Positions 47,776 to 59,029 of a DNA stretch of 64,000 nt are shown piece after piece. Source of the stretch: Prunus persica (lineage: Eukaryota > Streptophyta > Magnoliopsida > Rosales > Rosaceae); assembly GCF_000346465.2 (NCBI RefSeq), contig NC_034009.1:25090507-25154506 (forward strand), in the 5' to 3' direction. Position numbers and translations under genes: made by a program. Positions within the stretch are counted from its first letter, which is position 1, and every line of letters starts with the position of its first letter. The notes under the pieces were generated by a model, which ran no database searches, was not told where the DNA came from, and saw only the letters and a list, made by a program, of their open reading frames with translations.

Positions 47776-50342
47776 ATGAAGGGGTCTGGTAAGACGGACA
47801 GGGGTCTAGAGACATCAAATGGTGGTTGTAGTGATTCAGGGTATCTGGGTGGTTGTGAAAGGTCGAGTCATAGGGCACCGACAACAGAGACTAGGCATAT
47901 GTCGGTCCAACATATGGTTAGTCAAAGCAGTGATGATAATGATGTTGACATGATTGCACTGAGGAAAGAAGATGTTATGGGAAAAGAGTTTAAAACGATA
48001 GAATTAGCAGAAGAATATTATATGAGTTATGCAAAGGGCATTGGATTCAGCGTGAGAAAAGACAAATTGGTGCGAAATGCGGAAGGGAAAATATGTAGGA
48101 GACGGTGGTGTTGTTCTAAAGAAGGTTTGAGAAATGAGAAGTTTAATGATCGATCAGATAGGATTCGACCACCAAAGCCAATTACAAGAGAGAATTGTTC
48201 TGCCCATTTTTGGGTGGGTTATGAGAAGAAACGTGACGTTTACGTCGTTACAAATTTTGAACCACATCACAATCATCAACTAGTTACTCCACTTGAATCA
48301 CCATATCTCCGATGTAACCGTGTTGTTCGAATTCTGATTTAGCACAAGCAGTGGGAATGCAAAGAGCATTGGTTAGAACATGTCAAACATATGAGTATAT
48401 GGTCGACCAATGTGGCGGGTATTTAAATGTTGGTTTTCAAATAAAGGATCTGTACAATAAGTTGGATGCATCACGGAGGGAAATTTTGCTCGACGGTGAC
48501 ACAGAAGCTGCACTATCTTACTTGAAAGCGAAAGGAGCAATGGATCCAGAATTCTTTTGTAAGTTCAGTGTTGACGAGGAAAATAGGCTTGGTAATTTGT
48601 TTTGGAGGGACTCCACTTCACTTTTGGATTACATTACCTATGGGGACGTCCTCATATTTGACAGCACGTACAAAACAAATGTTTATGACAAGCCCCTAGT
48701 GTTGTTTGTTGGTTCGAACAACTACCGTTCTACTGTAATGTTTGGTTGCGCATTATTGCAGGACGAGACATTTGAAACTTACAAGTGATTATTGGAAACA
48801 TTCATGGAATCCATGAAAGATAAGAAGCCAATATCAATATTGACGGATGGCGATGAGGCAATGCGTAAAGCCATTGATGATGTGTTTCCCATGTCTAACC
48901 ATCGGTTGTGCTCATGGCATGTGTCAAGGAATGCACAAAATAACTTGAAGGATGATGAATTGGTAAGAAATTTTCAGGCATGTATTTGGGAACCATTTGC
49001 ATTGGACGAGTTTGAGAAGAAATGGGAGGTTCTAAGGGAAAGAGCGAGTACTCCGAAACAAAAAGAATGGTTGGAAATGATGTATGCAAAAAGTGACTCA
49101 TGGGCTGAATCATGTTTGAGAGGAAAGTTTTTCGGTGGTATGTGCACCACTCAACGTGTGGAGTCTATGAACAAGTATGTGAAAGATTACTTGAGGAAAG
49201 GTGTGAAGTTGTTTGAATGTATTCCAGCAATTGATAGGGCTATGTTACGTCTTAGGAATACCACGGCAAAGGATGGTTTCAACGCAAAGTACTCAACACC
49301 AGTCCTTAAAACCACATTGACAAAACTCGAGCAACAAGCTTCTTTGATTTACACGCATAGATGCTTTGTATTGGTTCGTCAGGAGATCGAATCTTGTTCA
49401 GCACTCATCCATGATAATGTGATGCATAATTTTGGAGGTCGTGTATACGTATTGTCAAAATATGGTGAACCGCATAATAAATGGACTTGTGTTTACCACG
49501 GTGGGGAACAGATACGGATACAGTGTGGATGTCGGAAATATGAAAGTGAAGGGATCCCGTGTTGCCACCTGTTTTATGTAATGAAGTGCGAGCACCTTAC
49601 GGAAATTCCTCCAGCACTCATAATGAAGAGATGGACAAAGAGTGCCCAAACTGATACATGTAGGGAATTTATCAGCAAAGGCGAAGACACTACCAAGGAA
49701 GTTGTAGAAATGGCGAGGTATGGAAGTTTAAGTGCTATGTCAAACAAAGTTTGTTTTTATGCATCAAAGAGTACAAATGGTTATGCCATGTTGACGAATG
49801 AGTTTAGTAGATGGGAGGGAATTTGTGAAGGCTTACGGCAAAAGGAAGAAGAGACGAGTCTGAAATTGGGTAGCGCTGAGCAATGTCCTTCAAATATTGT
49901 GAAAGATCCAAATATCGTTAAGACAAAAGGCAGTCAAGCAAGGCAGGGTGGAACGCGCAAGCGTTGACAATGTCAATTGTGTCGCGGATATGGACATACA
50001 AAGCGTAATTGCTCTCAAAGAAACTTGCATCCAAGTAGAAATGCAGGTGTGAATATCCCATCAGGTACTGAAAGCTATCAGTATAGTTCTGATAAAGGGC
50101 CTTCCCCGGACATTAGCTACAGTTATCCTAGTCAAACGATTTCTCAATGCAGAAGCAACAATGTGGTTGATTTCTCTGGTTCTGATAGTTTTTCTACTGC
50201 AGACCCAACCGGTTCTACCCCTAACAGTGACGATGGTTTCTCATTCGACAATGGTGAACCTAATTCCCTATGCACTGGTTCAACCCAAAACAATTATAGT
50301 TTTGGAACTTGGTTTACATGTAAAAATTCACATGAAATGTAG
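47776..50342 (+). pseudogene. FAR1/Jittery-like MULE transposase, lightly damaged
   Basis: Start ATG 47776 follows a good acceptor. Order: acidic Ser-rich N terminus; FAR1-type DNA-binding domain (GIGFSVRKDKLVRNAEG to HHNHQL); MULE catalytic domain with Asp in LIFDSTYKTN, Asp in ILTDGDEAMRKAI and Glu in TTQRVESMNKY; SWIM finger (CGCRKYESEGIPCCH); CCHC knuckle (CQLCRGYGHTKRNC) and a Ser-rich tail. Damage is a frameshift near 48320-48345 and stops TGA at 48786-48788 (Trp expected) and TGA at 49965-49967. The FAR1/FHY3 light-signalling factors of plants derive from this transposase type. It belongs to a different branch from the MURA of MULE 1. Confidence 0.92.
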
Positions 50343-50649
50343 ATTCAGTAATGGACAAAATGCTTTCATATGATTGATATCTTATTGTTTTATGTATGTA
50401 ATGTTAAGAAACGATTTTATGACTTGTAGGGGGTGCTTGAACGGAAGTTTTATGTAGGAGGCGGTGATTCAAACCACATTGCCTAAGGGTAAGGGGCTAT
50501 TATTTGAACATATTAGAATCAATAAAGACTAATTATCTGAAAATACTTGGTATTACAAATTTTTGGCCTGAAAGTGCGCATTATATTCCAAAATATAGGC
50601 AATTTCGTAAACGATAATTGCTTAATCCTAATTTCTTTGCTATATACAT

Positions 50650-52090
50650 TCATTAGCTTCACGTTTACAGTTTGAACAGTTTTGCCCACAGCAGGTCAGC
50701 ATTTGCATTAGAAACATGCAATTGCAAGACGGTGATGCAATGCAAGGGTGGCTGTGGCCAAACCCCTAATAAGGAAAAATGGATCATATTTTTTCCTTCT
50801 TGCAAATGTCACATACTTTTTTAATGTTATATTGAAGGGCGACATGAACCGAAATACAGAGCATGGTAAGAATCTGGGGCAATAAGTCCTTCAATTATAT
50901 TACAAAATAGACCAATTATAAAAATCACGTACTAATGGACATTGTCATGTACCACAAATGAATTTCCAAAATATCCCGACTTTCGTATAACACAATGTGA
51001 TTAACTCTAATATTGAAAAATAAAATTTCGGTCATAATAAAGTATTGGCTCGTTTTCTTTGTCTTTGCGCCATACATTAATTAGGTTTGCGTTTTTAACG
51101 TATGTTTAGTTTGCACCCAGCTGGTTTGCATTTGCATTTCACAGATGCAATTGCATGACGGTGATGCAATGCAAGGGCGGCTGTGCGCAAACCCCTAATC
51201 AGGAAAAATGGACCATATTTTTTTGTACATGCATAATTATACATATTTTTTGAACTATAAATCGAAGTACAGAGCATGAGAAATGGTAAGGGGCAATAAG
51301 CAGAACATATTCTCAGTGCAAAAACGACCAAATTTAAAAATCACGTACTAATGGACATTGTCATGTACCGCAAATGAATTTCCAAAATATCCCGACTTTC
51401 GTATAACACAATGTGATTAACTCTAATATTGAAAAATAAAATTTCGGTCATAATAAAGTATTGGCTTCGTTTTCTTTGTCTTTGCGCCATACATTAATTA
51501 GGTTTGCGTTCTTAACGTATGTTTAGTTTGCACACAGCCGGTTTCAATTTGCATTTCACATATGCAATTGCATGACGGTGATGCAATGCAAGGGCGGCTG
51601 TGCGCAAACCCCTAATCAGGAAAAATGGACCATATTTTTTTGTACATGCATAATTATACATATTTTTTAAACTATAAATCGAAGTACATAGCATGAGAAA
51701 TGGTAAGGGGCAATAAGCAGAACATATTCTCAGTGCAAAAACGACCAAATTTAAAAATCACGTACTAATGGACATTGTCATGTACCACAAATGAATTTCC
51801 AAAATATCCCGACTTTCGTATAACACAATGTGATTAACACTAATATTGAAAAATATAATTTCGGTCATAATAAAGTATTGGCTTCGTTTTCTTTGTCTTT
51901 GCGCCATACATTAATTAGGTTTGCGTTTTTAAGGTATGTTTAGTTTGCACACAGCCGGTTTCAATTTGCATTTCACAGATGCAATTGCATGACGGTGATG
52001 CAATGCAAGGGTGGCTGTGCGCAAACCCCTAATCAGGAAAAATGAATCATATTTTTTTGTACATGCATAATTAGACCTATTTTTTTGAAC
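50650..52090. repeat. 417-bp tandem repeat array
   Basis: The phrase TTAGGTTTGCGTT occurs at 51081, 51498 and 51915, exactly 417 bp apart. Two full units are nearly identical, preceded by a more diverged unit from about 50650 and followed by a partial one to about 52090. Each unit holds TGCAATTGCA and GTGATGCAATGCAAG. The minus-strand ORFs in it are repeat artefacts. Confidence 0.92.
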
Positions 52091-52928
52091 TATCTCGGAA
52101 ATGTTTTTTGGATTCAGGTTAACACTGAAATGGGTTTGGGCTTTAGGGTTTAAAGTATGGTTTATGTTTATAATTATATTGGATTCAGGTTATAGACTAT
52201 TCGTAAGCTTAGGTTTTAATAATTTTAACTGTTTCAAGTCGTATGTAATTGTTATATATAATTTTGAAAAGTAGCGATACTTTTACAAATAGTTACAATT
52301 TCGAATGTCCATTAATTAGGAAAATTAAGTTTTGGACTTTATAGTTTAAAAAACAATCTCGGAAATGTTTTTTGCAACCAAAAAGAAGGTTATTTGAGGG
52401 AAATATTTGTTGTAATTTTCAAAAGTTGAGATAAATAAGTTTTGAAGGAGTTTATTCCGAATGGACAATTTAACCTCCTAAATGTTTATTTAAAACAATC
52501 TCTCATGTCCAACCAAATGAAGAGCATATGTACACACTCTAGAGTATTCTAACTTATGTATCTTCACCAAAATCATGGGGAAAAAACAATTCTGCTGTGA
52601 AGAAAGGGTTTATGGGTGATGTACCCAGTAAAGTGAAAATCAATACACGGGATTCGTTTACTGATGCGAACAAAGGCAGTAAACAAGCGTGAGCAAGTGA
52701 ACCTGCATAAATAATATGCAATTGCAGTATTTAGATGCAGTTCAGAGGTACCTGTGCGCAATTCAAAATTTCGTACAACGGGTGGTTATAATTTTCACTT
52801 CGAACGTACCAACATAAAATTTAACAACCCAAACAGTAACGTACATAGCACAATACTGAAAACGTTAATATAACATGTTAATTTTGGATCACACTTCCAA
52901 ATTGCAATGTAAACTAAAACATGACACT
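52091..52928. other. AT-rich spacer in MULE 2
   Basis: No gene recognised. GGATTCAGGTTA occurs twice (about 52110 and 52180), CTCGGAAATGTTTTTTG occurs twice (about 52095 and 52356), and a TGCAATTGCA palindrome is at 52718. Confidence 0.4.
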
Positions 52929-53288
52929 CTAATCCCTGAACTTGTAGTTTTCATCATCCGAGTCATCCGTGGACTCCCATTTTTCAACTTCCTCCCAATG
53001 CGTAATGAGCTTGTCAGCGTAGCAACCACTGCACCATTCCATCTTTTGAGGGGTGCACTTGCAAACAAGAGGAGATGGTGGCTTTGGAGGCGAGGGAGTT
53101 GGAGACCGGTAAACTTGAACATTATCCGAATTTATAGAAAAAAGATCCTTGCAAAGTTGACATGGACGCAAATCATGTGGAACATGGTTACAAAAGTTAG
53201 GCGTAACATGAACTTTCGGATCATTTGGATCCCAACCTTGCTGTTTTGGGTTGTTGACAACGTGAGGTTGGTTTGAAGAGGAAGCCAT
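52929..53288 (-). CDS. Small Cys-rich ORF of MULE 2 (119 residues, unknown)
   Basis: An intact minus-strand ORF with ATG at 53288. It has two Cys clusters, C33-x-H35, C43-x2-C46 and C76-x-C78, C86-x2-C89, separated by a Ser/Pro linker (TPSPPKPPSP), and an acidic tail. The spacing suggests one or two zinc-binding sites, but I do not recognise the family. It lies between the 417-bp repeats and the 98-bp satellite, which may act as its upstream region. It may be an accessory gene of the element or a captured piece. Confidence 0.5.
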   Translation of the reverse strand: MASSSNQPHVVNNPKQQGWDPNDPKVHVTPNFCNHVPHDLRPCQLCKDLFSINSDNVQVYRSPTPSPPKPPSPLVCKCTPQKMEWCSGCYADKLITHWEEVEKWESTDDSDDENYKFRD

Positions 53289-53399
53289 GCATTTGTAATG
53301 GAATGGATAGAGTGAAAGAGGCAGTCACTGAAATGCCCTTTTATAATAGAATGGAGGGTTTCAAATGTTAACGCAAGGGTTATCCGGAAAAATTAACCC

Positions 53400-54665
53400 A
53401 GCCAACTGACTTTTTTAAACGAACAGAGTATTTGTTCACAGGAATGCAATACGTGCGTTCCTGGAGAAAAGTTACCCGTTTGCCAAAAACATGGGCCAAC
53501 CACCTTACTTTTTCAAGAAAACAGAATACTTTTTCACACGAACGCAAAAGGTACGTTCGCTGAGGAAAGTTTTATATTCGCCGAAAAAAGAAATCTAACC
53601 AACTTACTTTTTCAAACAAACGGAAAGATTGTTCTAGCGAACGCAAAGGTTGCGTTCGTTCAATAAAATTACCCGTTCCCCCAAAAAAGGGCCCAACAAA
53701 CTTACTTTTCTAAACAAACGGGGCGTTTGTTCAAATGAACGCAAGGATTTGCTTTCGTTCAGAAATACTCGACGTTCCGCTGAAAAAGAAGGCCAACATA
53801 GTTACTTTTTTAAACCAACATGGTATTTGTTCAGACGAACGCCATACATGCGTTCCTTGAGAAAAATTACCCGTTCGCCGAAAACATGCCCCAACCACCT
53901 TACATTTTCAAGTAAACTGAATACTTTTTCACACAAACGCAACAGGTGCGTTCGCTGAGGAAAGTTTTATGTTCGGCGAAAAAAGAAATCCAACCAACTT
54001 ACTTTTTCAAATAAACGGAATGTTTGTTCTAGCGAACGCAAGGGTTGCGTTCGTTCAGTAAAGTTACTCGTTCCCCAAAAAAAGGGCCCAACAAACTTGC
54101 CTTTCTAAACAAACGGGGCGTTTGTTCAAATGAACACAAGGATTTGCTTTCGTTCAGAAATACTCGACGTTCCGCCGAAAAAGCCCCGCCGTCATTCTTA
54201 CTTTTTTAAACCATCAGGGTATTTGTTCAAACGAACGCCATACGTGCGTTCCTTAAGAAAAGTTACCCGTTCGCCGAAAACATGCCTCAACCACCTTACT
54301 TTTTCAAACAAACGGATTACTTTTTCATACAAATGCAACAGGTGTGTTCGTGGAGGAAAGTTTGATGTTCGGTGAAAAAATAAATCCAACAAACTTTCTT
54401 TTTCAAAGAAACGGAGTGCTTGTTCTACTGAACGTAAGCGTTGCGTTCGTTGAGTAAAGTAACCCGTTCCCCTGAAAATGAGTCCAACCAAATGACTTTT
54501 TCTAATGAACCTGGTGTTGGTTCAAGTGAACGCAAGAGTTGCGTTCGTTCAGTAAAGTTGACCGTTCCCCAGAAAGATGGGCCCAACCAACTTACTTTTT
54601 CGAATAAACGGGGGTATGTGTTCAACCAAACGCAAGTAGGTGCGTTGGTTTAGAAAACTTTGACC
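53400..54665. repeat. 98-99-bp satellite with a four-monomer (395-bp) higher-order unit
   Basis: About 13 monomers contain GAACGCAA, GCGTTCGTTCAG-like, TTACCCGTTC and CCAACCAACTTACTTTTTCAAA words. GCGTTC-like phrases start near 53453, 53555, 53653, 53751, 53852, 53949, 54047, 54147, 54246, 54345, 54443, 54541 and 54640. Four types follow in fixed order; for instance the type with AGCGAACGCA appears at 53636 and 54031, and its homologue at 54427, 395-396 bp apart. Confidence 0.9.
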
Positions 54666-54793
54666 TTCTAACGAAAAAGGAACCCAATCCAAAGTACCAA
54701 GTACCAAATACCAGCGACCAACTACAGACGAAGGATTATTTAAGGAGTTACTTCCTATACATTTCAACTCAAACATTTCCACCTCTTTTAGTA

Positions 54794-55120
54794 ATGTCAC
54801 ATTCAATGGTTGGTAGCTCAAGAGGCTCCTCCACGCCTAAGAAGAAGGGGGTGGGTGATGATGATGGTGTTGATTGTTCGTATTATATCCGCCAGCAAGT
54901 GAAACGAGCCCATGATGTCACAAAGCCTCCGACTGAGGCTAGTAACAACATCTTTCGTGAAGGAGATTCAATCACCAAGTACAAAATTTACAATGGGGGG
55001 ATTGAGATCGGCTTTGAGATGTTTAGGAAATACGCTCAACTTGTTGATGCTAGTTCAACAAAGTGGGACAAAATCGAGTTATACGAAGCAATTGCTGTAT
55101 TGGAGAAGCGAGCTCTGTGA
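54794..55120 (+). CDS. Accessory ORF C of MULE 2 (108 residues, same family as MULE 1 ORFs A and B)
   Basis: An intact ORF with ATG 54794 and stop at 55118-55120. The N terminus is Ser/Lys-rich. The C terminus has FREGDS (residues 54-59), GFEMFRKYA (73-81) and KWDKIELYEA, matching the ends of ORF A and ORF B in MULE 1. The translation start may instead be the second Met (54806). It sits directly downstream of the 98-bp satellite and is followed by a poly-A run (about 55261-55280). It lacks most of the coiled coil of ORF A. Function unknown. Confidence 0.7.
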   Translation: MSHSMVGSSRGSSTPKKKGVGDDDGVDCSYYIRQQVKRAHDVTKPPTEASNNIFREGDSITKYKIYNGGIEIGFEMFRKYAQLVDASSTKWDKIELYEAIAVLEKRAL

Positions 55121-55802
55121 AGCATCGGTATTTTATGATTTGCGTTGTGTTGTTTGTCATAATTTCATATGTAATTTCAGATGTTATAATTTCAACCGTA
55201 CTATCGGATGTTAAATGTTATAATCAGTATGGTAGAATAGTTTGAGGGTTTAGTTTTGTAAAAAAAAAAAAAAAAAAAAACCCATAAATATGGTTACGAG
55301 ACCTTTATTATGAATGAACTTGGAACTCCTGTTTCGTAAATGACGTCTGGGCCCCAGATATGCTATAATGTTCCCTTGGTGGCAACAAAAAAACTCATGT
55401 GTGCAATGTTTTACACGAAGTACATAATATGCATTTGGCTGTCATGTAATGCAATTGAACATGATGTATTGCAAAAGCAAAGTTCCTGTATGCAAAACGG
55501 GATAAGTACATGCAATTGCACTACCTTAACCATCAACCCTACGTGCATGCAGTTGCACTAAAAGTAATTATATTTCAGTGTTTGGGGCTTTCCGGTCGTG
55601 AAATGTTTGGATGTTGTGAAGAAAACCAAAAAAGCATTTGTAAGGAAACAATGGAATTCAATTACATGATGTGCAACAGTCGTGCATGCAATTGCACTCG
55701 CTATATTACAAAAGAACCCCGACTGTGCGCAAATAGGGATATATACATGCAATTACGCCTAATTTATAAAGTGTAATCCCTTACGACCTACTGACAAACT
55801 TT
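55121..55802. other. Spacer rich in TGCAATTGCA-type palindromes
   Basis: No gene seen. Perfect TGCAATTGCA occurs at 55511 and 55687, with near copies around 55447, 55547 and 55747. A run of about 22 A's lies at 55260-55281. Confidence 0.5.
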
Positions 55803-58800
55803 CTACTTTGCCTGGGAGCGTGTCATTGGCTTCCTTGCGATGGGATGATGAGGGATGGATGGACCATGTTGGGCCAACATGTCAAGTTCCTCGTCGACAA
55901 CTCTTCGAGCGGACTCCCTTACTTCCTTTAGACGCGTGTTTTTTGGGTTCTTCGGCAACGATAGTGCAACGCGAACCCGCTCGCTTGCATGTTGAAACTG
56001 CAAATAAAAAACAACCCGTCAAAGAAATGATTAAAAAAAATATCTGACATGGAAGACAAAAGTATGAAACGAAATTTATGCCGACTCACTTTATTGGAAC
56101 CGTGTGATGTGCATTCAATATCTTCTAGCCAATTCATGACGAAGATACCACAATCGCATCCATTTAGTTGTCTGCGGGCCTTGTCAGTTCGCACAATGTT
56201 GAATTTTGCAAACTGCCATCCTTTGTCAAATTGTTTGACAATCTCATCTTTATAAATGTAGTCCAACACTTTCATCTACACCACAATCAATTCAAATCAA
56301 TTCATAGTCGGGATGTTAGGAGAATAAAAATACAAACCAAAAATAGGTAAATTAAACTTACAATTCGTTCCGCTAATTGATAACGAGATGCGTTGTATTT
56401 AGCAGCGGGGAGACTATCCCATAGTTCAACCTTTTTATCACCCATAAGCACCACTAGCAAATACCAATGACTCCCAATTCGATCCAAAATGGGAAGGAAA
56501 ATCTAGGAGCACAATGACTTCCTTAGAAAAACATGCGTATACAAAAGTGCACTAAAGATATTGTAAAAAATAACTTAAATCGATACCTTCTCGCACTTCG
56601 TAAGGCCTACGGTGAACCGTTTTGAGATTTCCCTTCTAAGTTTGACACCCAATTCAAAAAGTTTCCCATCACTTGTATTATTGACTTGCTCCTACATTCA
56701 CATATACTGTAAGCGTAAATTCATTTACTAAATCACAAACTATAATAGTTTGAAAAATATGAATGCTTACCGACATATATGTGTGGAAGTACCAATTCCC
56801 TGACCCCTTTTCTTGTAGATAATAGACTTGCGCGTTCAGTACTCTATCATTAATCCACATTTCGGGCCTCAGGCACATGAACTCATCTCTCGTGACATGA
56901 TGTTCATTTTCTATTTCAATTATAACTTCCTCACTAAAACGAAAGAAGAAAGCAATTGTTATAATTAAATTCACGTACGGGACAAGATATAAGGAATTTG
57001 GTCAATTTCATAATTCAACATTTGTATGTAAGTAGTTACCTTGAAAAGTTGTTAGACCTAAAAATATAACTGAATAATTCAAAATCGGAGTTTTGTAAGT
57101 CCTCGGGTTTTAATTTGAAAGGCCCAATTTTAATCTTAGACGCCGTCTTTTGCACAGCCTTTCCTTTTGCATTTGAGGGTCAACCCATGGCTCTCTACAA
57201 TGAAGCCCTGGACGCCTTTCAGCCGTTCGACGTGTTTGAATTCGACTTTGATCACCACGGGCCAATTTTGTGAACTTCCTCTTTTCCACGCCAAATTTCA
57301 ACTGTGGAAAAGGGAATCCAAATATTACAGTTTGAAAAAAAAAAAAATTCTGTATTTTACAACTATGTAAATAAATGCGTACTGAATAAACGTAAAAGAT
57401 AACAAAAAACTCGATCTTGAAACTCCTAATCGCTCATCATACCTCAGGTTCACTGAAAGTCTGTCCATCCGGTAATGGCGTCCAAGGATTGTTTACATGA
57501 ACTGGACCTTTCTCCTTTAAGTTCCTAGATTCTTCACCCTTCTTCTTCACAGCATTCTCACCACCTTCATCTCGTATTTTCGGTGGCCCGTCCTCCTTAG
57601 TTTGATTCACATCTTCATGTCTTGCGTCTTTCATAAAGGACCTCGCTTCACTCATTACCTTGTCAGTGAGTTCCAACACTGAGCGCTGGACCTCTGCCTG
57701 TATTATCTGGCCCAAAGCAAGTCCTACAATTGATCGCTTCACCTCTGCCTGTATTACTGGAGCCAAACTGATAGAAACTTGTTGAACTATTCTTTCAACG
57801 TTTACTCCAGACACTTCATTTGTTCGACGGTGCTGTGAAACAACCCGCACGGTAGGACTATCAAACCCACCTTGCTTGATAACCCATCTAATCATTTTCC
57901 ACACTGAGTTATTGTCCCAAGACACAATGGGATCCAAAGACTTATCAACATATACTCCACCATGGACAATTGAATCGAAATACAATAGTTGCAGAAAAAG
58001 CAATGACCCATTTACATATGCAACTTTCTTCGCTTTGAACGACCTAACACCTTCACATAAGAAGTTGAATCCATGGTCGGCCCAGTTCTTGGTCTCTATC
58101 TTCCCTGGGATCGTCAAGAAAGTTAAATATTTCCCGGTCACTGATGGTGAAGATGTGGGGCAAAGTATAGTGCCAAGTGCAAACATCACAAATCGAACTT
58201 TAAAGTCCTCATTCGCATTTTCGCACTTTTCCAATTGTTCAGCTAAACACTTTACTAATACTCTTTTGCCATTTCCACCGAAACTCTTGACTAATTGTTT
58301 CACCTTTTCATCTTCTACCGGCCTGTCGAGTTGAACATCCTCGCCGGTGTTCTTAAGACCCATAACACGCCCAAACTCATCGGCACTTATTCTAATCACA
58401 TTGCCGTGCAGTTCTATAGAAGACATATCAGGATTGAACTTTTGAATCAAAAAATGGCATAATTGGCGGTGTAAACGAGTGCACGACAAAGATGACACAT
58501 TACCGAACCCAATAGCCTTAATTGCTAACCGCTTCTCCTCTGACAATTTTTCCACCGTACGATGGAATCGGTCCAGGCTGCATCTAGTTATCCAACTCAT
58601 CTCATTCACTGAGTCGTTTACTTGCCCGCTTGAACCTTCTAAGGCAGAACCATATGTTGCCTTCTCTGCAGTGTTCAATTTCCTCCACTTATTACTAATC
58701 TCTTCTTATACCTGAAATAAAAAATTCTCATGAATATACCCTTCTTAATAAAATAAGTAATAAACTGACCAAATCATTGTCATCTCTCACCTTGTGGTCC

Positions 58801-59029
58801 AACTTTGCATTGGCCACTTTCCCCATTTCATGTCGTTCTTTTTTCCTGTAAATCATTTATTTTTTATAAAAAAAAATCATTATAATATTAAGCAACCACA
58901 TTTCCAATTTGTAGATGTACGTGTAACTTACATGAAATTAAAAAATGCATCTCGGCCAATTCTTGTTTGTTGCACAGTACTCTCGGCCTTGCGCTTTCCT
59001 TTCGCTGATCCCCTTTTTTGAGCTTCCAT
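55803..59029 (-). pseudogene. Ulp1-family protease gene of MULE 2 with HMG-box-like N terminus, nearly intact
   Basis: Nine exons on the minus strand: 58932-59029, 58791-58845, 57443-58711, 57040-57301, 56771-56933, 56587-56691, 56362-56502, 56090-56275, 55803-55997. Damage: TAA at 58706-58708 (second codon of exon 3) and a one-base shift in exon 4 near 57165-57190; all other phases fit (about 825 codons). Exons 1-3 begin with RDAFFNFM, a basic helix and SNKWRKLNTAEKATY, resembling an HMG box. Exon 3 continues with a region like the N-terminal domains of plant transposon Ulp1 proteins. The peptidase has MWINDRVLNAQ, His in GSHWYLL, Asp in LWDSLP, and Gln/Cys in QLNGCDCGIF. It points inward from the right end, opposite to the transposase. 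Confidence 0.82.

Noticed and set aside
51095..51748. Two nearly identical 78-residue minus-strand ORFs
   Set aside because: They are exactly 417 bp apart and are part of the tandem repeat rather than duplicated genes.
53650..54653. ORFs on both strands with repeated peptides
   Set aside because: They come from the 98-bp satellite; frames shift between monomers.
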